A stretch of 64,000 bases of DNA from Clostridium_AM sp900759715 (GTDB taxonomy: Bacteria; Bacillota; Clostridia; Clostridiales; Clostridiaceae): assembly GCA_900759715.1 (NCBI GenBank), contig CAAEXF010000019.1, positions 51,349 to 115,348 on the forward strand, read 5' to 3'. Made by a program: the position numbers and the translations under genes. Below the pieces are notes generated by a model. That model was not told the DNA's origin, did not search any database, and saw only the letters and a list, made by a program, of their open reading frames with translations. Below, one piece after another: positions 41,280 through 50,831 of the stretch (its first letter is position 1; each line of letters begins with the position of its first letter).

Positions 41280-42872
41280 ATGGGTAAGCTATCACAGTTA
41301 TTTAAAAATTTATTAGAAAAATGGAAAGGACTCAGCAGAAATAAAAAAATAGCCTATGGAGTAATTATTTCAGGAATTATAGCATCATTAGTATTTTTAA
41401 GTATATCATTAGGTAAAACAAAATATGATGTTTTATTTTCAAATATGGATCCTACTGATTCTGCTGCAGTTTATAAGAAACTTCAAGATCAAAAAATTGA
41501 TGCAAAAGTCAATGGAAACTCTATTTTAGTTCCTAAGGATCAAGTGGACAAACTAAGAATGCAAATGTTGGCGGATGTACCATTAACAAATGGAAGCCAA
41601 GGCTTTGAGCTTTTAGATAAAAGCAAATTTGGATCTACAGACCAAGAGATGAAAATAAACTACCAGAGAGCCATTCAAGGAGAGCTAGAAAGAACAATAA
41701 AGGGTTTTGATGAAGTAGAAAATGCTAGAGTTCATATTGTTTTGCCAGATGATACAGCTTTTGTTAAAGACACAGATCCTGGAAAAGCTTCTGTTACAAT
41801 AAAGCTAAAATCAGGAGCGAAACTAAGTGAAGATCAAGTAAAGTCAATTGTTTCTCTAATATCTGGAAGTGTGAAAAATATACCTAAGGAAAATGTAGAA
41901 GTAATAGACGATAAGATGAATTTGCTTTCAAGAGACTTATTTAATAATAATAAAGACATATCAAGTTCTACAACGCCTACAGAAAAGCAGCAGCAGCTAA
42001 AGCAGCAGTATGAAAAAGATGTTGAAAAAAATTTGCTTAGTATGCTTGAAGCAGTTTACGGAAAAGACAAGGTTAAGGTAAAGGTTAATGCAGATCTAGA
42101 TTTTGATGCAGTACAACAGGATTCTGTAACCTATGATCCAAAAAGCGTTGTGGTTAGTGAGCATAATGTAAAGGACAGCTCTACAACTCCAAATACGAGA
42201 GCTTCTAGTAGTCCAGTAGATAACAATATGACTAATACAACTGCAAATAACAATAATAATAATGGAACTTCAACTCATGAAGAAAATACTAAAAATTATA
42301 ATGTACCAAAGGTTGAGCAAAAAACCATAAAGGCTCCAGGGGCAGTTAAGAGGTTAACAGCATCTATAGCATTGGATGGTAACGTAGATCCAGCAACAAT
42401 AACTTCTGTAAAAAATCTTGCTGTATCTGCTATAGGCTTTGACGGTAATAGAGGAGATAGCATAAGTGTAGAGGGAATTCCTTTCGATACTAAATCAAAG
42501 GATGATGCTAAGAAAGATTTAGATGCAATGAACAAAGCATCAGATAGTGCTAAGAAGCTTAAGACTTATATAATAGCAGGAATTTTAGGAGCTATACTAT
42601 TAGCAGCAGCAACAACAGGATTTATAATATGGAGAAGAAAAAAGAGAGAAGAAGAGGAACTATTTGAAGAAGAACTTCAATCTCAAGGCATCGATGTCAT
42701 TATAGGTGACGAAATGGATGGAGCAGGTGGGCATCCTAAGTTTAAACCTATAGATTTCGAGGTAGAAGACGAAAAGTCTCATATTGAAAATGAAATAAAG
42801 AAATATGCTAAAGAAAAACCTGAACAAGTTGCAGATATTGTGAAATCATGGTTAGCAGAGGATGAGAGGTGA
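41280..42872 (+). CDS. fliF: Flagellar MS-ring protein FliF
   Basis: This 530-residue membrane protein forms the MS ring. It has an N-terminal membrane segment (IAYGVIISGIIASLVFLSIS), the secretin-like ring-building domains (about 45-210; LPDDTAFVKDTDPGKASVTI) and an Asn/Thr-rich insertion (about 300-345; NNMTNTTANNNNNNGTST). A second membrane segment (TYIIAGILGAILLAAATTGF, about 430-452) leads to the cytoplasmic FliG-binding tail. AAGGAG precedes the ATG. fliG begins six bases after its stop. Confidence 0.97.
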   Translation: MGKLSQLFKNLLEKWKGLSRNKKIAYGVIISGIIASLVFLSISLGKTKYDVLFSNMDPTDSAAVYKKLQDQKIDAKVNGNSILVPKDQVDKLRMQMLADVPLTNGSQGFELLDKSKFGSTDQEMKINYQRAIQGELERTIKGFDEVENARVHIVLPDDTAFVKDTDPGKASVTIKLKSGAKLSEDQVKSIVSLISGSVKNIPKENVEVIDDKMNLLSRDLFNNNKDISSSTTPTEKQQQLKQQYEKDVEKNLLSMLEAVYGKDKVKVKVNADLDFDAVQQDSVTYDPKSVVVSEHNVKDSSTTPNTRASSSPVDNNMTNTTANNNNNNGTSTHEENTKNYNVPKVEQKTIKAPGAVKRLTASIALDGNVDPATITSVKNLAVSAIGFDGNRGDSISVEGIPFDTKSKDDAKKDLDAMNKASDSAKKLKTYIIAGILGAILLAAATTGFIIWRRKKREEEELFEEELQSQGIDVIIGDEMDGAGGHPKFKPIDFEVEDEKSHIENEIKKYAKEKPEQVADIVKSWLAEDER

Positions 42873-42878
42873 TAGATT

Positions 42879-43895
42879 ATGCCAAGAGATGCACAAAAGT
42901 TAACAGGAGTTCAAAAAGCGGCAATATTATTTATAACTCTTGGTCCTGAAGCTTCTGCAGATATAATTAAAAAGTTGCCGGAATCTGAAATACAGAAAAT
43001 AACTTATGAAATAGCTAATATAGCATCTGTAAAATCAGATCAAAAACAGGAGATATTACAGGAATTTATAGAAATAAACAAGGCTAAGGACTATTTAACT
43101 GAAGGTGGTATCGAATATGCACGAAATCTGCTTTCTAAAGCACTAGGAAGTCAAAGAGCATTTGAGATACTTGAAAAGGTTACAGAGGCTACACAGCAGT
43201 TTAGACCTTTTGCTATAGCAAGAAAAGCAGATGCTCAGCAGCTACTAAATATTATATCTAATGAGCACCCGCAGACTATAGCACTAATACTTTGCTATTT
43301 ACAGGCAGATAAGGCAGGGCAGATAATATCTGCACTGCCAGAAGAGGTGCAGGCAGAAGTAGCTTTTAGAGTTGCTGCTATGAGCAATACTTCACCAATA
43401 GTAGTTAAAGAAATTGAAAAAGTATTAGACGATAAACTATCATCTGTGGTTAAGTCTGATATGAAGGCAATAGGTGGAGTTCCAACTCTTGTTGAAATAC
43501 TGAATCAAGTTGATAGAACTACAGAAAGAAATATCACAGAATCGCTGGAAAAAGAAGACGCAGAACTTGCAGAAAAAATCAAAGAATCTATGTTTGTATT
43601 CGAGGATATTATTACTCTTGATGATGTTTCTATTCAGAGAGTTCTTAGAGAAGTGGAAACTAAAGAGCTTGCGTTGGCACTTAAGGGATGTTCAGAAGAT
43701 GTGGCAAATGCTATCTATAGAAACCAATCTAAGAGAGCTGCTGCAGCACTAAAAGAAGACATTGAATTCTTAGGACCAGTAAGGCTTATGGACGTAGAAA
43801 AGTCACAGCAAAGAATTGTCAGCGTTATAAGGAGACTTGATGAAGCAGGAGAAATAGTAATATCAAGAGGTGGAGAAGATGCAATCATCGTATAG
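42879..43895 (+). CDS. fliG: Flagellar motor switch protein FliG
   Basis: This 338-residue rotor protein couples stator force to rotation. Typical segments are LTGVQKAAILFITLGPEASA, the EHPQTIALILCYLQADKAGQ middle domain and the C-terminal torque helix region (EDIITLDDVSIQRVLREVET, KELALALKG). Length is normal. It binds FliF (upstream gene) and FliM, which is not encoded in this window. Its 3' end overlaps fliH by 17 bases. Confidence 0.97.
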   Translation: MPRDAQKLTGVQKAAILFITLGPEASADIIKKLPESEIQKITYEIANIASVKSDQKQEILQEFIEINKAKDYLTEGGIEYARNLLSKALGSQRAFEILEKVTEATQQFRPFAIARKADAQQLLNIISNEHPQTIALILCYLQADKAGQIISALPEEVQAEVAFRVAAMSNTSPIVVKEIEKVLDDKLSSVVKSDMKAIGGVPTLVEILNQVDRTTERNITESLEKEDAELAEKIKESMFVFEDIITLDDVSIQRVLREVETKELALALKGCSEDVANAIYRNQSKRAAAALKEDIEFLGPVRLMDVEKSQQRIVSVIRRLDEAGEIVISRGGEDAIIV

Positions 43896-44646
43896 AGTCA
43901 TCAAGAGTTCCAGTGTAGTTAGCTATAAACCTAAAGAAATAGTTACAGAGTTTGAAGAGAAAGAAGAAGTTAAACAGAAAGAGCAAAGTGAAACTAATGC
44001 TAGAATGTTTATTGACAGCTATGAAAATTTAACAAAAACTATGGTGGAAAATGCCAGAAAGCAAAGTGATAGAATACTATCTGCTGCCTATGCAGAAGCT
44101 GAAAAAATTGAAAAAGAAGCTTATGAGAAAGGATATAGCCTGGGAAATGAAACAGGTTATAATGACGGATTTAATAAAGCTTATGAAGATGGTTATAAAA
44201 GCAATTTGGACAAGGCTTTAGCAGAGGCTGAGATTATAAAAAACAATGCTGATAATATATTAAAAAGTTGCATAGAAGAAAAAGATAGATATTTAAAAGA
44301 AAAAGAAGCAGAAATAAAGAATTTAATTATAAATTGCATTGAAAATATTTTAAAAAGAGAAGTAAAAGATAAAGAATCATTAGATAGTTTAGTTTTTGAA
44401 ACTTTATCTGAAATAAAAAACTCTAAAAATATAATAATTAAAAGCAATAAAATTTACTGTGAAGAGTTCAGCAAAAATATAGAGTTATGGAAGGAACAAA
44501 TTCCTTTAAGGGGAGAGGTATTTATAATACCAGATGACTCTGTAGAGGAAGGCAGTGCTATCATAGAAAGAGATAATGGGAAAATAGTAGTTAGTGCTCA
44601 AATAGCTATGGAGAAGGTAAGGGAACTATTTAGTTCTGTAGAATAA
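43879..44646 (+). CDS. fliH: Flagellar assembly protein FliH
   Basis: This protein of about 255 residues is the peripheral stalk and regulator of the export ATPase FliI. A central coiled coil carries the glycine-repeat-like AYEKGYSLGNETGYNDGFNK, EDGYKSNLDKALAEAE segment, and the C-terminal part (VFIIPDDSVEEGSAIIERDN) matches the V-ATPase E-subunit-like domain. ATG 43879 lies a few bases after AGGTGGA inside the end of fliG; the in-frame GTG at 43870 overlaps that site. fliI follows at 37 bases. Confidence 0.92.
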   Translation: MQSSYRVIKSSSVVSYKPKEIVTEFEEKEEVKQKEQSETNARMFIDSYENLTKTMVENARKQSDRILSAAYAEAEKIEKEAYEKGYSLGNETGYNDGFNKAYEDGYKSNLDKALAEAEIIKNNADNILKSCIEEKDRYLKEKEAEIKNLIINCIENILKREVKDKESLDSLVFETLSEIKNSKNIIIKSNKIYCEEFSKNIELWKEQIPLRGEVFIIPDDSVEEGSAIIERDNGKIVVSAQIAMEKVRELFSSVE

Positions 44647-44683
44647 TATTCTAAACTCTTAACTGAATTCAGGGGTGTAATTA

Positions 44684-45991
44684 ATGATTAATATAAATTT
44701 TAATCAGTTAAATAAAAAAATAAATGAAACCAACTTTAAATACTCCGAGGGTATTGTAAAAAAGGTTATAGGACTTACTGTAGAAGTAGAAGGAATAAAA
44801 TCCTTTGTAGGAGAGTTATGCACAGTATATAGTGAAAAGAAAAATCCTATACCATGTGAAGTTGTTGGATTTAGAGACAATAATGTAATACTAATGCCAC
44901 TGGGGGAGCTTATAGGCATAGCCCCAGGCTGTAGGGTGGTGCCAGAAGGAAAGCCACTAAGTGTAAAATGCTCGGATGAGTTATTTGGCAAGGTTTTAGA
45001 TGGTCTTGGGAATCCCCTAGATGAAGAATTAATATCTGGAGGTACATTATACTCCTTAGATGCAGACCCTCCAGATCCTCTTAAAAGAAGGAGAATTAAA
45101 GAGGTTATACCGACAGGTATTAGAGCTATTGATGGCTTTATAAGCTGTGGTGAAGGACAAAGAATTGGTATATTTGCTGGTAGTGGTGTTGGTAAGAGTA
45201 CCACCCTTGGAATGATTGCAAGGTATGCTGAAGCTGATGTTAACGTAATATCATTAATTGGTGAGAGAGGTAGGGAGGTAAAAGACTTTCTAGAAAAGGA
45301 CTTAGGAGAAGAGGGCTTGAAAAAATCTATAATCGTCTGCGCTACCTCTGACAAACCAGCTTTAGTTAGACTTAAGGGAGCTTTTACAGCAACAGCAATA
45401 GCAGAATACTTTAGAGATAAAGGTAAAAAAGTAATATTAATGATGGACTCAGTTACTAGATTTGCTATGGCTCAAAGAGAAATTGGACTTGCTATAGGTG
45501 AACCACCAGCTACAAAAGGTTATACACCTTCTGTGTTTGCAAAGCTTCCAAGACTTATGGAACGTTCAGGGATGTCAGATAAAGGCTCTATCACTGCATT
45601 TTATACAGTGCTGGTAGATGGAGACGACTTTAATGAGCCTATTGCAGATGCTGTTAGAGGTATACTTGATGGTCACATTGTACTTTCCCGTGCATTAGCT
45701 ACAAAAAATCACTATCCTGCTATAGATGTGCTTAACAGTGTAAGCAGACTTATGTCAGAGATAGCAGAAAGTAACCATAAAGATGTAGCTTCTTATGCTA
45801 GAGATTTACTTGCAACCTATAAAAATTCAGAGGACTTAATAAATATTGGAGCTTATGTTAAGGGAAGCAATAGGAAAGTAGACCTTTCAATACAGTATTA
45901 TGATGAAATAATAAAATATTTGAGACAGGGCATGAATGAGCATTGTAGTTTTCAAGAAAGCATTGATATGTTAGGAAAAATTTTTAATTAG
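44684..45991 (+). CDS. fliI: Flagellum-specific export ATPase FliI
   Basis: This 435-residue AAA-type ATPase resembles F1-beta and energises type III export. The Walker A is GIFAGSGVGKSTTLGMIARY, the Walker B region ILMMDSVTRFAMAQREIGLA, and the family signature GYTPSVFAKLPRLMERSG is present. AGGGGTG precedes the ATG. FliH (upstream) and FliJ (downstream) are its partners. All catalytic motifs are intact. Confidence 0.97.
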   Translation: MININFNQLNKKINETNFKYSEGIVKKVIGLTVEVEGIKSFVGELCTVYSEKKNPIPCEVVGFRDNNVILMPLGELIGIAPGCRVVPEGKPLSVKCSDELFGKVLDGLGNPLDEELISGGTLYSLDADPPDPLKRRRIKEVIPTGIRAIDGFISCGEGQRIGIFAGSGVGKSTTLGMIARYAEADVNVISLIGERGREVKDFLEKDLGEEGLKKSIIVCATSDKPALVRLKGAFTATAIAEYFRDKGKKVILMMDSVTRFAMAQREIGLAIGEPPATKGYTPSVFAKLPRLMERSGMSDKGSITAFYTVLVDGDDFNEPIADAVRGILDGHIVLSRALATKNHYPAIDVLNSVSRLMSEIAESNHKDVASYARDLLATYKNSEDLINIGAYVKGSNRKVDLSIQYYDEIIKYLRQGMNEHCSFQESIDMLGKIFN

Positions 45992-46070
45992 CTAAGAGTT
46001 AATGAAGCTTTTTCTGTGAAAAACAAAAGAGTATCAATAGCTCTCAACTTAAAAAAAGTGGGGTGTAGCA

Positions 46071-46532
46071 ATGCAGCAATACCATTTTAGATTGCAGAAG
46101 CTTTTAGATATTAGATTACAAAAAGAAGATGAAAGCAAAAGGATCTTTAAAGAGGCACAAAGTGAAAAGCTTAAAGTAGAGAAAAAGCTTAATGAATTAA
46201 AGAATAACTATATAAAATATAGAACGATATCAAACAAAGAATCAGTTATTGAGCAAAAGATAAGGCATGTTTATTTAAATGCTATAAATTACAGTATAAA
46301 TGAAGCTCATGAAGAACTTGCAAAAAAACAAAAAGTATTAGAAGAGAAAAGAAATGAGCTGAAGCAAAAGCAGATAGAAAGAAAGACTGTAGAGACCTTG
46401 AAGGAAAAACAAAAAGAAACCTTTTTAAAAGAGCAAAATTTTATAGAGCAAAAAGCAAATGACGAGTTTGCTCTATATGGTTTTATAAGAAATCTTAAGA
46501 ACTTGAAAGGAGGTGAAATAAATGGAGATTAA
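46071..46532 (+). CDS. fliJ: Flagellar export protein FliJ
   Basis: This 153-residue all-helical protein (YHFRLQKLLDIRLQKEDESK, VEKKLNELKNNYIKYRTI, KQKVLEEKRNELKQKQIERK) is the two-stranded coiled coil that sits in the FliI ring and escorts chaperones. The start FRLQKLLDIR is the family hallmark. ATG 46071 follows GGGGTG. It overlaps fliK by 11 bases. Confidence 0.9.
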   Translation: MQQYHFRLQKLLDIRLQKEDESKRIFKEAQSEKLKVEKKLNELKNNYIKYRTISNKESVIEQKIRHVYLNAINYSINEAHEELAKKQKVLEEKRNELKQKQIERKTVETLKEKQKETFLKEQNFIEQKANDEFALYGFIRNLKNLKGGEINGD

Positions 46533-47976
46533 CGCATTAAACTTAAAAAGAATACTTTCAAATACGACTAAACCAAGTATGAAAACTTCAAACAACGACG
46601 TTTTTAACAAAGTACTTGAAAAAGCTAGTCAACCTACTGAAAATAGACAAAGTAATCAAACTAATCAAACTAATCTAAATGAACAAAGAAATGTGGAAAA
46701 GACTAGAAGTAATGATGTTGATAATTCAAAAAATAAGCCTTTATCAAAGGAAGAAAAGGCTGCCTTAAAAGAAGCTGGATTTAATGATAGTGAAATAGAC
46801 AACATAAAATCAGAAACGGACTTAAAAGAAGCTATAGTAAAAAAGCTTTTAGGTGGAGATGTAAAAGAAGGGGAGAATATAAATTCACTTCTAGCTATGC
46901 TTATGTCTCTTATGCAGGGAAACTTTGATAATACTAACTATATGAATATAAAGAGCATTATTGACCAAAATAGTGGAAATGCTGAAAAGCTAATTAATAT
47001 TCTTTCAAACCTTACATCTCAGAGTAAGTCAAATACTGATTTGCTTGGAATGCTTAAGAAAGAGCTTTCCCCGGATATGGTACAAGCTTTAAATTTGAAT
47101 GATGATAATGTCATTGAGAAAATAAAAACTGAGCTCTCAGCTATATTAGGTAATGAAGAAAAAAATGCTAATATCACTACAAACCTCAATAACAATAATG
47201 AAGAATCAGTGATAGATAAAGGAATGAATCCACTATTAAATAATGCAAAGGTTGTAGCTAAAAATATTAAGGATGACAGCAATACAAATAAAAATGATGG
47301 GATAGAAGATATAAAGGATGCTATTAAGAACACCCAAGGTGAGCAGATAGAAGCTCCTGTTAAAAATGATAAAAAATCTTCTGACACAAACTTGATGATG
47401 GAAGATGGTAACTCTAAATCAGATGAAGATTTCCTTAAAAATCTTTTGTCAAACAATAGTAATGATAAAATTTCAAAGGTTACTAATTTTATGTCACAGT
47501 TTAACAATGCAAAAGTAGAAAATGTTAATGTAGCTGAAATAGAGAACTTGGTTGTAAACAAAAATAACTTTAGTGCAGATATGATAAAATCCATAAAATA
47601 TATGGAATTAAACAATATGAAGGATCTTACAGTTAAAATAAACCCAAAAGAACTTGGAGAAGTAGTTATAAGGCTTACTATGGAAGCTGGAGCTATGAAA
47701 GCAACTATAACAGCTGCTAATAAAGAAGCTTTTAATTTGTTAAATTCTAATTTAGCAGATATGACTAACAAGCTTCAAAACAGTGATATAAAGGTTCAAA
47801 GTTTAGCACTAAACATTTATAACGAAGATACAACTTTCTTTAAAGATGGTTCTAACAATCAGCAAAGTCATGAAGAAAACAAAGGAAAAAGAAATTATAC
47901 AGTTGGAGCTATATCAGAAGAAGAAACTGTAGATAATGCAAGTTCTATCGACAGTAATGTAAATATGCTAGCATAA
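46522..47976 (+). CDS. fliK: Flagellar hook-length control protein FliK
   Basis: This 484-residue protein has a long, low-complexity N-terminal ruler (Asn-, Lys- and Asp-rich, including NQTNQTN-like repeats near residue 40). A compact C-terminal hook domain follows (about 365-435; MKDLTVKINPKELGEVVIRL, MKATITAANKEAFNLLNSNL). It measures the hook and switches export from hook to filament proteins through FlhB. AAAGGAGGTG lies before the ATG inside fliJ. Length is usual for clostridia. Confidence 0.92.
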   Translation: MEINALNLKRILSNTTKPSMKTSNNDVFNKVLEKASQPTENRQSNQTNQTNLNEQRNVEKTRSNDVDNSKNKPLSKEEKAALKEAGFNDSEIDNIKSETDLKEAIVKKLLGGDVKEGENINSLLAMLMSLMQGNFDNTNYMNIKSIIDQNSGNAEKLINILSNLTSQSKSNTDLLGMLKKELSPDMVQALNLNDDNVIEKIKTELSAILGNEEKNANITTNLNNNNEESVIDKGMNPLLNNAKVVAKNIKDDSNTNKNDGIEDIKDAIKNTQGEQIEAPVKNDKKSSDTNLMMEDGNSKSDEDFLKNLLSNNSNDKISKVTNFMSQFNNAKVENVNVAEIENLVVNKNNFSADMIKSIKYMELNNMKDLTVKINPKELGEVVIRLTMEAGAMKATITAANKEAFNLLNSNLADMTNKLQNSDIKVQSLALNIYNEDTTFFKDGSNNQQSHEENKGKRNYTVGAISEEETVDNASSIDSNVNMLA

Positions 47977-48067
47977 GCAGGCATCCAAAATCTATGATTT
48001 TGAGATGATCGCTTACTCCTCAGAGTTTACGAAGAGGAGTTTCCAAAAAAATAAAGGAGGTGATTTT

Positions 48068-48775
48068 ATGGCAGATGCGGTTAATAGCACACAAGACCAA
48101 AATCAAAGACTTTCAGACATGGTAAATCAAGCTAATGCTACTAAAACTGCAAGAGGTACAAAGATAGTAAAAGCAGGACAGGATATGGACAGAAATGCTT
48201 TCTTAAGAATACTTTCAGCGGAACTTTCTAACCAAGATCCTCAGAATGCAAAAGATGGTACTGAGTATGTAGCACAAATGGCACAATTTGCTGGTCTTGA
48301 GCAAATGGCTAACTTAAATAGCACTATGAGAGTTACAAGCGCAAATGGACTTATAGGGAAAATTGTATCTCTAAGAAAGCTAGACGATAATGGAAATCTT
48401 TATAGTGGTGAGGTTAAGGATATAATTAAAGATGGAGATAGTGTTAAGGTTGATGTAGCAGTAGGAAAAGAAAAAGACAAAGATGGAAACATTGTTGATA
48501 AAATTAAAGAGTTTGCTATAGAAGATGTAATTGGAATAACGAACAATAGCAAAGTGCCAGGTACAGCAAATAGTAGTATGAATCTACTAAATGCGGCAGC
48601 TTTAATAGGAAAAGGTATAGAGCTAGATGAAAAGGACAGTAGTGGAAGCAATTATACAGGAATAGTAAAGCAGGTATCAAGAGATGCTAATGGTATAAAA
48701 GTAACTGTTCAAACTTCAAGTGGAGAAACTAAAGATTTTACATTTGATAAAGTAATCAGGGTAAAAGATAGCTAG
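48068..48775 (+). CDS. flgD: Hook assembly scaffold protein FlgD
   Basis: This protein of about 235 residues caps the growing hook. The conserved N-terminal motif is visible (RNAFLRILSAELSNQDPQNA, EYVAQMAQFAGLEQMANLN). The later part (VKVDVAVGKEKDKDGNIVDK) is the variable beta region. ATG 48068 follows AAGGAGGTG by 7 bases; the frame extending to 48005 is not supported by any ribosome site. The gene order fliK-flgD-TIGR02530-flgE is standard for Firmicutes. Confidence 0.93.
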   Translation: MADAVNSTQDQNQRLSDMVNQANATKTARGTKIVKAGQDMDRNAFLRILSAELSNQDPQNAKDGTEYVAQMAQFAGLEQMANLNSTMRVTSANGLIGKIVSLRKLDDNGNLYSGEVKDIIKDGDSVKVDVAVGKEKDKDGNIVDKIKEFAIEDVIGITNNSKVPGTANSSMNLLNAAALIGKGIELDEKDSSGSNYTGIVKQVSRDANGIKVTVQTSSGETKDFTFDKVIRVKDS

Positions 48776-48793
48776 CTTAGAAAGAGTGATGTT

Positions 48794-49183
48794 ATGGGAT
48801 ACAGAGTTATTAATGGTAAGCTGCATTTAATTGGAGATTTTCCAACACATAGCAAACCAGAAAAGAATCAAGTAAATAATACAAAAACTTCTTTTAAAGA
48901 CATACTCGATAAGCAAATAACTAGCAAAGAAAGCTTTGTTATATCCAGTCATGCTGCTGAAAGATTAAGGCAGAGAAATATAAGCTTTAATGAGGCTGAT
49001 ATGAAAACCATAAACGAAGGAATAAACAAAGCAGAGGAAAAAGGCGCTAAAGAATCATTAATATTATATAAAGATACTGCACTTATAACTTCAATAAGAA
49101 ATAGAACAATAATCACAGCAGTAGATAAAGAAAGCAGTAAGGGAAGCGTTTTTACAAATATCGATAGTGTGGTAGTTTTATAA
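48794..49183 (+). CDS. Flagellar operon protein, TIGR02530 family
   Basis: This 129-residue protein matches the small conserved flagellar-operon family found between flgD and flgE in Firmicutes. The diagnostic central part is FVISSHAAERLRQRNISFNE, followed by KAEEKGAKESLILYKDTALI. Its role is not well established. AGAGTGATG precedes the start, 18 bases after flgD. A structured non-coding segment separates it from flgE. Confidence 0.9.
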   Translation: MGYRVINGKLHLIGDFPTHSKPEKNQVNNTKTSFKDILDKQITSKESFVISSHAAERLRQRNISFNEADMKTINEGINKAEEKGAKESLILYKDTALITSIRNRTIITAVDKESSKGSVFTNIDSVVVL

Positions 49184-49274
49184 GCGGCAGGACCTTTAGG
49201 ATGCCGAGCTTTGTGGAACGATAGAAGCAAAGCAAAAATTATAAAATGTAACAAAAATAAGATAAAATCTGGAG

Positions 49275-49398
49275 GTTAAAGCCCTAAATGGGCTTTAACG
49301 AGCAATTAGCGAGCGGAAGCGAGGTTAAAGTCCCAAATGGACTTTAACGGGCTGCCTAGCCTAGGAAACTGGCTAGGCAACCCAGTGATTAATTGCTC
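49275..49398 (+). other. Multi-hairpin structured element before flgE
   Basis: Four stems can be drawn. H1 is GTTAAAGCCC/GGGCTTTAAC (49275-49299). A closing stem is GAGCAATTA (49300-49308) with TAATTGCTC (49390-49398). Inside it are H2, GTTAAAGTCC/GGACTTTAAC (49324-49348), and H3, GGGCTGCCTAGCC with GGCTAGGCAACCC (49349-49383, one mismatch). The result is a junction-like fold of about 100 bases, more GC-rich than its surroundings, 28 bases before the flgE start. No frame is convincing and I recognise no RNA family. Confidence 0.55.
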
Positions 49399-49425
49399 AG
49401 TGTTCCGACAAAAGGAGGAAAAATT

Positions 49426-50466
49426 ATGTTACCATCAATGTATTCAGGGATTAGTGGACTTAAAGCTAATCAGAAAAAACTTGATGTAGTGGGAAATAAC
49501 ATTGCTAACTCAAGTACAACAGCATTTAAATCACAAAGAATAAGATTTCAAGATATGATAAGCCAAAATATGGCACAAGCGACACAGGCTACTTCAACTA
49601 CAGGAGGTACAAATCCAAAACAGGTAGGGCTTGGTGTACAAATAGGAGGTATAGATACAGTAACAACAACAGGAAATATGCAGCCAACTAGCAGACCTTT
49701 AGATTTTGCCATAGATGGTTCAGGATACTTTGTTGTAGGTTCTGGCCCTGTTCCTACAGATAGTGCAGCTACTGATGCAGGAACGCTTACAGTTGAACCT
49801 ACGGAGCATTCAATTAGTAGCCATGAAGTTCAAACTGGATTTACTAGAGATGGATCCTTTACATTAGACCCTCAAGGCAATCTTTTAACCTCAGATGGAT
49901 TGAGAGTTTATGGGTATGCTAATAGCAATGCAACAATAACTTATAGTGTAGACGATCATTCAAAGCCTCACACAATAGAATTATCAGGTAACGGTAAAGG
50001 TGGAGCTGATACAGCAATAGTAGATACAGGACTAGTACCGCTGGCTATACCAGATAGTGTAACCTTGGATGGTAAGGAGGTTAGAATTCAATCTGTTTCT
50101 GTAGGTAAAGATGGAGTTATAACTGCAGTTTTAGATGGAGGAGCAACAGCAGCATTAGGTCAGATTGCTATGGTATCTTTTAAAAATGATGCAGGTCTTA
50201 CAAAAATGGGTAAGAATATTTATAATGCATCTGCCAACTCAGGAGCACCTACTATTAGATGTGGTGCCAACCTCAAAGCAGGAGAAGACGGATATAATGC
50301 TAGCGGTTATGGAGAAATGCTTCAAGGAATGCTTGAAATGTCTAATGTAGACTTAGCAGAACAGTTTACAGATATGATAATAGCAAGTAGAGCCTTTCAA
50401 GCAAATGGAAAAATAATAACTACTGGAGATGAAATTCTTCAGGATTTAGTTAACTTAAAGAGATAA
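49426..50466 (+). CDS. flgE: Flagellar hook protein FlgE
   Basis: This protein of about 346 residues builds the hook. The N-terminus LPSMYSGISGLKANQKKLDV, the NNIANSSTTAFKSQRIRF rod/hook motif, the RPLDFAIDGSGYFVV segment and the C-terminus (LAEQFTDMIIASRAFQANGK) are diagnostic. It is on the short side for a hook protein because the exposed domain is reduced. ATG 49426 follows AAAGGAGG by about 8 bases; the extension to 49393 runs into the structured element. A reduced repeat copy follows. Confidence 0.94.
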   Translation: MLPSMYSGISGLKANQKKLDVVGNNIANSSTTAFKSQRIRFQDMISQNMAQATQATSTTGGTNPKQVGLGVQIGGIDTVTTTGNMQPTSRPLDFAIDGSGYFVVGSGPVPTDSAATDAGTLTVEPTEHSISSHEVQTGFTRDGSFTLDPQGNLLTSDGLRVYGYANSNATITYSVDDHSKPHTIELSGNGKGGADTAIVDTGLVPLAIPDSVTLDGKEVRIQSVSVGKDGVITAVLDGGATAALGQIAMVSFKNDAGLTKMGKNIYNASANSGAPTIRCGANLKAGEDGYNASGYGEMLQGMLEMSNVDLAEQFTDMIIASRAFQANGKIITTGDEILQDLVNLKR

Positions 50467-50471
50467 TAATT

Positions 50472-50525
50472 AATTGACAGAGGACATAGGACATAGAAGG
50501 TGAGTTTTCTTCCTTTGTCCTCTAA
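50472..50525 (-). repeat. Internally deleted copy (D) of the palindromic repeat family
   Basis: AATTGACAGAGGACATAGGA, then AAGGTGAGTTTTCTTCCTTTG and TGTCCTCT reproduce both ends of the full elements in reverse orientation, with the centre missing. It lies between flgE and flbD. Confidence 0.75.
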
Positions 50526-50546
50526 AAATAAAAAGGGTGGGATTTT

Positions 50547-50741
50547 ATGATAAAGATTACAGGCTTAGATAAAAAGGAATTTGTTATTAATTCAGAGCAT
50601 ATTGAAAAATTAGAACAGATACCAGAAAGCGTTATAACGCTAACTAACGGTCATAAATATCTTGTAAAAGAATCTAATGATGAAATAATAAGAAAAGTAA
50701 TCGAATATAAAAGAAAAATATTTATTGGAGATGTAAGATAA
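50547..50741 (+). CDS. flbD: Flagellar protein FlbD
   Basis: This 64-residue protein has the FlbD/YlzI signature: MIKITGLDKKEFVINSEHIE followed by KLEQIPESVITLTNGHKYLV. The precise role is unclear; it always accompanies flagellar genes. GGGTGGG precedes the ATG. In C. difficile motA and motB follow flbD, but here fliL is next after a 190-base gap with a hairpin. Confidence 0.93.
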   Translation: MIKITGLDKKEFVINSEHIEKLEQIPESVITLTNGHKYLVKESNDEIIRKVIEYKRKIFIGDVR

Positions 50742-50800
50742 AAGTTTAATGCAGTGTAATCTTAAAAAATCTAACTGTAAAAATTAAGTATGAGCATAAA

Positions 50801-50831
50801 ATTGGGGAAGAAGAATATCTTCTTTCTCAAT
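50801..50831 (+). other. Hairpin between flbD and fliL
   Basis: ATTGGGGAAGAAG (50801-50813) pairs along its whole length with CTTCTTTCTCAAT (50819-50831), using two G-T pairs, around a five-base loop. No T run follows, so it may be a processing or stabilising hairpin rather than a terminator. Confidence 0.5.

Noticed and set aside
44704..45354. Minus-strand frame of 216 codons opposite fliI
   Set aside because: It is antisense to the conserved ATPase and has no family features or ribosome site.
47019..47771. Long minus-strand frame of 250 codons opposite fliK
   Set aside because: It lies wholly within fliK, has no ribosome site and only reflects the codon bias of the real gene.
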